Shown: positions 59,875-64,000 of the stretch, in pieces
How the letters are laid out: every line of letters begins with the position of its first letter
Numbering within the stretch: position 1 is the stretch's first letter
From: Streptomyces sp. 549
GTDB lineage: Bacteria; Actinomycetota; Actinomycetes; Streptomycetales; Streptomycetaceae
Direction of reading: 5' to 3'
DNA: 64,000 bases
NCBI RefSeq assembly: GCF_030124175.1
Contig: NZ_JASKMT010000011.1
Coordinates: forward strand, 62,001-126,000
Translations under genes and position numbers: made by a program
The notes under the pieces: generated by a model
What the model was told of the DNA's origin: nothing
The model's database searches: none
What the model saw: the letters and a program-made list of their open reading frames with translations, nothing else

Positions 59875-62248
59875 GTTCCTCGGTACTCGGGTCGGGGAGC
59901 TGGGCGACCCGGCCCGCGTGCCGCTCCACCATCGCCTCGAACGTCTGCCGGGCGGTCCGCCCGTTGCCGAACGACGGCCCCTTGGGCAGCACCGTGAAGT
60001 GCTTGAGCAGCGCCTCCTCTGCACCCTCCCCGAGGCGGTACTGCTGCTCCTCGGCCTGCTGCCGGACGATGTGCAGCAACTCCTCCGGCTCGTAGTCGCC
60101 GAAGGTGATCGTGCGGGAGAACCGGGAGGCCACCCCGGGGTTGACCGCGAGGAAGCGCTCCATCTCCTCGGTGTAGCCGGCGACGATCACCACCACCTCG
60201 TCCCGGTGGTCCTCCATCAGCTTCACCAGGGTGTCGATGGCCTCCTTGCCGAAGTCGCGGCCGGAGTCCTCCGGGGAGAGCGCGTACGCCTCGTCGATGA
60301 ACAGCACCCCGCCCCGGGACCGGTCGAACGCCTCCTGGGTGCGGATCGCGGTGGAACCGATGTGCTCACCCACGAGGTCCACCCGGGAGACCTCGACGAG
60401 GTGCCCTCGTTCCAGCACGCCGAGCGAGTGCAGGATCTGCCCGTAGAGCCGGGCGACGGTGGTCTTGCCGGTGCCGGGGGAGCCGGTGAAGACCAGGTGC
60501 CGCCGGGCCGAGGCCGCCTTCAGGCCGGCCTGCTGGCGCCGCCTGCCGACCTCGATCATGTCGGTGAGGGCGCGCACCTCACGTTTGACGCTTTCCAGAC
60601 CGACGAGGGTGTCCAGCTCCGACAGCACGTCGTGCGCCGGGCGGGCAGTGGGCCCGCTCTCCGCCTCCGGCGCCGCCGCGGGGGCCGGCACGGTCGCGGG
60701 GGGCGCGGCGGTGAGCAGCCCCGCGGTGGCGCCCTGCACCGCGGTGGCGGCCACCGGCGGCACGGGGGAGGGTACGGCCGACGACTCGTCGCTGCTGCAG
60801 TCCGTCACGGTCGTGCCGTCCTCGGCGAACTCGTAACCGCCGCGGGCGCACCGCTCGGTGCGGCAGCGGGTGAGCGTGGTGCGGCAGCCGTCGATGATGT
60901 GGAAGCCGTAGCCGCCGCTGTCGGTGATCTTGCAGGCGGTGAACGTGCCGCGGCCCTGGGCGGAGACGTAGACGCCCGCCTCCGCCGGTCCGGTGACCGT
61001 GCACCGCTCGACCTGGGGGTCGGCGCCCTTGGTGACGATGATGCCGCTGGCCGGCCCGTCGATGGTGCACCCGGACAGGGTGCCGCCGCTGCCGTGGTCG
61101 CGGAACCAGGCGCCCGTCGCGGCGTCCCTGATGCGGCAGTCGTCCAGCTGGACCGAGCCGCCGTCGCTGACCGACACCGCGGTGCCGCGCACCTGGGAGA
61201 TGTCGCTGTCCACCACGTCCGCGCGGGAGCCGCGGTCCAGTACGAAGATCGCGTCCGGCACGCCGTGAACCCGGCAGGTGTCCAGTACGGCGGTCGCGCC
61301 GTCGCTGATCCACACCGCCGGGTAGTCGCCCGTGCTGTCGTGGATCTCGCACCGGTTGGCGTCCACCCGGGTTCCCGGGTCCCATACCGACAGCCCGTTG
61401 CGGCCGAACCTGCGCACCGCCGAGCGGGTAAGCGTCAGCACCGACCGCGACCGCAGGTCGATGCCGTTCTCCGGCAGGTCGTGGATGTCGCAGTCGGCCA
61501 GGGTGAGCACCGCGTCGGTGTCCAGCGTGATGCCGTCGGCCGTGGTGCGGTGGACCTGGCAGTCCGTCAACTGGCCGACGGCCCGGGAGGCGACCTGCAC
61601 GCCGGTGCCCTTGATCTCGTAGAACTCGCAGCCCACCGCCTCGACGGAACTGCCCTCACCGGTCAGCGAGAGTCCCGCACCGGAGGCGTGGTGCACCCGG
61701 CAGCGGTCCAGACGCGGGTGGGCGCCGTCCCGGACGGAGATGCCGGACTGGCCGGCGGCCACCACCTCGCACTCCTCGAAGAGGCCGCCCGCGCCGCCGG
61801 ACAGGCTCACGCCCAGCCCGGCCGGGTTGTCGACCGTGCAGCGGCGGACCGTCGGGCGGGCCCCGTCGCGCACCTCGATGCCGGCCGCCGAGCGGGTCAT
61901 CACCCGCAGTCCGATCAGCTCCGGAGTGCTGTCCTCGACCAGCAGGGCCGGCGCGGCGGAGTCCTGCCCCTCGATCTGGAGGTCCCGCACGACCGCTGCC
62001 GCGCGCACCGTGAGCGGCACTCCGTCGGCGGGGGTGATGCGCACCGAGCCGCTGCCGGCCCGTTCGGGGCCGCGCAGCGTCACCGCGCGCTCTATCACCA
62101 GGTTCTCGCGGTAGGTTCCGGGCGCGATGGTCAGCACGTCACCGTCCCCGGCGGCCTCCAGGGCCGCTGCGAGCGAGGCGTAGTCGCCCGTGCGCCGCCG
62201 CCAACGCGACGTGCTGGTGTGCGTCACCTGGACCGAGCCCTGTGCCAT
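59834..62248 (-). CDS. Fusion of right-handed beta-helix repeats and a CbxX/CfxQ (EccA-type) AAA ATPase
   Basis: 804 residues. About 1-490 are parallel beta-helix repeats with regular 22-24-residue turns (for example ...RCTVDNPAGLGVSLSGG, ECEVVAAGQSGISV, RCRVHHASGAGLSL). An Ala/Pro linker follows, then the AAA module: Walker A GSPGTGKT (589-596), Walker B VLFIDEAY (648-655), sensor RFSRTITF. CbxX/EccA AAA proteins remodel partner proteins, for example in ESX secretion. The helix may display or bind substrate. It is convergent with the membrane hydrolase (41-base overlap) and precedes an Rv1733c-like gene. Confidence 0.88.
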   Translation of the reverse strand: MAQGSVQVTHTSTSRWRRRTGDYASLAAALEAAGDGDVLTIAPGTYRENLVIERAVTLRGPERAGSGSVRITPADGVPLTVRAAAVVRDLQIEGQDSAAPALLVEDSTPELIGLRVMTRSAAGIEVRDGARPTVRRCTVDNPAGLGVSLSGGAGGLFEECEVVAAGQSGISVRDGAHPRLDRCRVHHASGAGLSLTGEGSSVEAVGCEFYEIKGTGVQVASRAVGQLTDCQVHRTTADGITLDTDAVLTLADCDIHDLPENGIDLRSRSVLTLTRSAVRRFGRNGLSVWDPGTRVDANRCEIHDSTGDYPAVWISDGATAVLDTCRVHGVPDAIFVLDRGSRADVVDSDISQVRGTAVSVSDGGSVQLDDCRIRDAATGAWFRDHGSGGTLSGCTIDGPASGIIVTKGADPQVERCTVTGPAEAGVYVSAQGRGTFTACKITDSGGYGFHIIDGCRTTLTRCRTERCARGGYEFAEDGTTVTDCSSDESSAVPSPVPPVAATAVQGATAGLLTAAPPATVPAPAAAPEAESGPTARPAHDVLSELDTLVGLESVKREVRALTDMIEVGRRRQQAGLKAASARRHLVFTGSPGTGKTTVARLYGQILHSLGVLERGHLVEVSRVDLVGEHIGSTAIRTQEAFDRSRGGVLFIDEAYALSPEDSGRDFGKEAIDTLVKLMEDHRDEVVVIVAGYTEEMERFLAVNPGVASRFSRTITFGDYEPEELLHIVRQQAEEQQYRLGEGAEEALLKHFTVLPKGPSFGNGRTARQTFEAMVERHAGRVAQLPDPSTEELTLLYAEDLPDLR

Positions 62249-62398
62249 GGACCGTGTTGCCCCAACCTCGTGCGAGAACCCTGAGATAACTGCCTGTGAT
62301 AACTGACCGTGCTGCCAAGCCTGTCGGTCGCACCACGGTAGCGTGTGCGGCGCCCCTCGGATGACCGGTCCGGCCGGTCGGTCCGGCCGGTGGCCAGG

Positions 62399-63004
62399 TC
62401 AGCTCGAAGCGTCCGTCCGGCCCCAGTCCGGCCCCACCCGCGCCCAGGCGCGCTCCCAGTCCTCGTACCGCCGGTGCATCAGGCGGCGCAGCAGGAGGCG
62501 GCGGCCCGCCTCCACCGCCGCGCCGGCGAGCACCGCGACGACCAGACCGGCCAGCGCGCTGTGCGTGGCGGCGGTGTCCGTCCGCATCGGTGCCGAGGTG
62601 ACCTGACCCGCGCGGTCGGTCCATACGGGGAAGCGCTCGCCCACCCGGATGCCCTCGCGGGTGCCGAGCACGGCCCTGTGGACGGTGCCGTCGGGGGCGG
62701 TCCAGCCGACGGCGACACGCTGGCGGCCGGTGCGGTCACCGGACTCCTCGAACTCGGGCTCGGCGGCCGGCCGGGGCAGCAGCCGGTGCACCGTCGCCCA
62801 CACCTGGCTGCGCTCCTCGTGCTGCTGGGCGACGGTCCTCAGCAGCGAGCGGTGGGCGGCGTCACCCGCGACCAGACCCACCAGCGGGGCGCCGACAGCG
62901 ATGACCAGCGCGGCACACACCGCCAGCCATGCTTCCACCCGGTCGCTGCGCCGGCGCAGCGAGTTGTGCCGCCAGCGCCACAGGCCGAAGATCGCCCGAA
63001 ACAC
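62399..63004 (-). CDS. Rv1733c-like membrane protein
   Basis: 201 residues with two transmembrane helices (VEAWLAVCAALVIAVGAPLVGLVAG and ALAGLVVAVLAGAAVEAG), joined by an extracellular loop with a beta-rich domain (QRVAVGWTAPDGTVHRAVLG, GERFPVWTDRAG), and a basic C-terminal tail. This two-helix layout matches the actinobacterial Rv1733c family, known as a dormancy antigen in mycobacteria but without known activity. It precedes the beta-helix/AAA gene by 150 bases on the same strand; co-transcription is possible. Confidence 0.8.
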   Translation of the reverse strand: MFRAIFGLWRWRHNSLRRRSDRVEAWLAVCAALVIAVGAPLVGLVAGDAAHRSLLRTVAQQHEERSQVWATVHRLLPRPAAEPEFEESGDRTGRQRVAVGWTAPDGTVHRAVLGTREGIRVGERFPVWTDRAGQVTSAPMRTDTAATHSALAGLVVAVLAGAAVEAGRRLLLRRLMHRRYEDWERAWARVGPDWGRTDASS

Positions 63005-63553
63005 CGTGCACCCCCGTCCCCGCGCCGCCCGGCTCCCGGGCGCGTCCCTGCCGCGGGCGGTCGAGCCCTCAGCCGCCGCGTACAGCCTGGGAGAACCGTA
63101 CTGGCCAGCAGCGCCGTTGTCCTCCCCCTTCCGTCTTGTTCCGGTCCCCCTGCGGCCTGTTCCGGCCCCGTCCGACCTCCTTGCCTGCCTGTTCCGGCTC
63201 TCCAGGGCCGGTCACGGGCTTCCGCAGGACGGGTTCCGGTCGGCCCGCCACCGGTCCGCGTCCAGGACCTGCGCCCGGTCCGCCGGACGCGGACGTTCGC
63301 CCGTACTGGTGTACGCCGACAAGCGGCGCCGGCCCCCGTGGTGACGCTGTGTCGCCCTGATCGGCGGCGTGATCACCCAACGTGGGGGGCGCGCCGTCAA
63401 GTGCCCTGCGCTACCCCGGATATGAGAATCACATCCACCCTCTTGTCGTCTCTTTTGGGTGATTGCCGCTGATCAACTCGTCTGACTAGTTTGCGAGCGC
63501 GAGGCGGGAGCCGTCGAGGCCCCGCCACCCCTCATGGATTGGTGGTGCCCTGC
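63005..63553. other. Gene-free stretch (549 bases) between divergent genes
   Basis: No credible coding frame. The left two thirds is very GC-rich. From about 63415 it becomes more AT-rich (GGATATGAGAATCACATCC, then TCTTTTGGGTGATTGCCG) and holds the likely encapsulin promoter. The inverted pair GATCACCC (near 63371) and GGGTGAT (63457) could be regulatory half-sites, but they are 80 bases apart. Confidence 0.5.
63463..63492 (+). promoter_or_regulatory. Predicted promoter of the encapsulin gene
   Basis: TTGCCG (63463-63468) and TAGTTT (63487-63492), 18 bases apart, in the AT-rich part of the intergenic region, about 60 bases before the start codon. Confidence 0.4.
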
Positions 63554-64000
63554 GTGACGGCTCCGGTCGAGACGACTCCTGGCAGCAACGACGGAAGCAG
63601 CGGGAGCGGTGGCTCCGGGAGTGGCGGCAGCAACCCCGCACCCGAAGGGTCCGGGCGCCTGAGCCTGGCCACCGCCGCCGCACGGCAGTTGGCCACCACG
63701 ACCAAGACACCACCGCAGATGCAGGGCATCTCCTCACGGTGGCTGCTGAAGGTCCTTCCCTGGGTCCAGGTGTCAGGCGGCACCTTCCGGGTGAACCGCC
63801 GCACCACCCACACCCTGGGCGACGGCCGGGTGGAGTTCGTCTCCACCGGTGCCGCGATCCGCGTCATCCCGGCGGAGCTGGGCGAGATGGCGGCCCTGCG
63901 CGGTTTCGATGACCCGGCCGTGCTGCGTGCCCTGGCCGACCGATTCGTGCAGCGGGACTTCGCCGCCGGGGAGGTCCTGGTGGAAGCCGGCCGGCCGGTG
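63554..64000 (+). CDS. Family 2B encapsulin nanocompartment shell protein, 5' part
   Basis: The first 149 residues are in the window. After a Gly/Ser-rich linker (about residues 12-35) comes [48 protein letters not shown], strongly like the start of family 2B encapsulins (the former EshA/cyclic-nucleotide-binding proteins of Streptomyces), which build virus-like protein shells and also bind cyclic nucleotides through an inserted domain just beyond the window. The start of that insertion ([18 protein letters not shown]) is visible. The GTG at 63554 is tentative (63545 possible). In many Streptomyces the cargo is a terpene cyclase or cysteine-desulfurase-like enzyme, presumably downstream. Confidence 0.85.
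   Translation, partial: MTAPVETTPGSNDGSSGSGGSGSGGSNPAPEGSGRLSLATAAARQLATTTKTPPQMQGISSRWLLKVLPWVQVSGGTFRVNRRTTHTLGDGRVEFVSTGAAIRVIPAELGEMAALRGFDDPAVLRALADRFVQRDFAAGEVLVEAGRPV

Noticed and set aside
59834-62248. EccA of an ESX secretion locus
   Set aside because: The AAA part is EccA-like, but no EccB-E, WXG100 or mycosin genes are present, and the N-terminus is a beta-helix rather than TPR.
63005-63550. Small reading frames in the right-hand gene-free stretch
   Set aside because: Pro/Arg-rich with no ribosome binding site or conserved pattern.

Overview
The window is very GC-rich, densely packed bacterial chromosome. Codon usage (third positions almost always G/C, many GTG starts) and gene content point to a Streptomyces-like actinobacterium. 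That content includes mycothiol- and F420-dependent enzymes, ROK kinase and ROK regulator, LVIVD-repeat protein, DUF6421, DUF5134, DUF6986 and the start of a family 2B encapsulin shell gene. The genus is inferred from family content only. No rRNA, tRNA, CRISPR array, complete insertion sequence or replication origin was seen.

Left part (1-20 kb): a clipped HAD phosphatase, a FUSC membrane protein and a lactonase, then a perfect bidirectional hairpin, a CbiX-like protein, a BadF-type sugar kinase and uracil-DNA glycosylase (ung). Positions 6.27-8.29 kb are a decayed patch: a frameshifted and truncated intradiol dioxygenase, a 5'-truncated AraC regulator, a MepB-family gene wedged against it, and an IS982-family transposase relic. 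After this come a BNR-repeat protein, an old-yellow-enzyme gene divergent from an ArsR-type regulator, an FprA-like ferredoxin reductase, a DUF305 lipoprotein divergent from an LVIVD-repeat exported protein, a TetR regulator, an M56/DUF5134 membrane pair, VOC and GNAT proteins and a GDPD phosphodiesterase.

Middle (20-35 kb): a tightly coupled DUF6421-SDR-threonine aldolase operon, a PlsC-type acyltransferase, thioredoxin and flavin reductase genes, etfBA, a DUF6986 aldolase-like gene with an operator-like palindrome at its promoter, a secreted hydrolase, a secreted cutinase, TspO and a PucR-type regulator.

The most striking locus is 34-43 kb. Four minus-strand genes run accD-like, fadD32-like fatty acyl-AMP ligase, Pks13-like polyketide synthase (ACP-KS-AT-ACP-TE) and an exported Ag85/esterase-fold protein. 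This is the gene set of the mycobacterial mycolic-acid condensation step in a genome that otherwise looks like a non-mycolate Streptomyces. A secreted cutinase and a PucR regulator lie just downstream. The 388-bp region upstream of accD holds a 39-bp near-perfect direct repeat, a 17-bp-stem hairpin and another palindrome, and leads into a divergent SAM methyltransferase.

Right part (44-64 kb): a LacI regulator and ROK glucokinase sharing a 12-bp palindrome, a P-loop/NUDIX fusion, an M20 dipeptidase, a geranylgeranyl-reductase-like flavoprotein with a repeat-rich N-terminus, a deazaflavin-dependent reductase divergent from its probable TetR regulator (two near-identical palindromic operators), a mycothiol-dependent enzyme, a ROK repressor, an F420/PPOX protein, an HATPase regulator, a Cds1-type PLP enzyme, a large membrane hydrolase overlapping tail-to-tail with a beta-helix/AAA fusion, an Rv1733c-like protein and the 5' part of a family 2B encapsulin gene.
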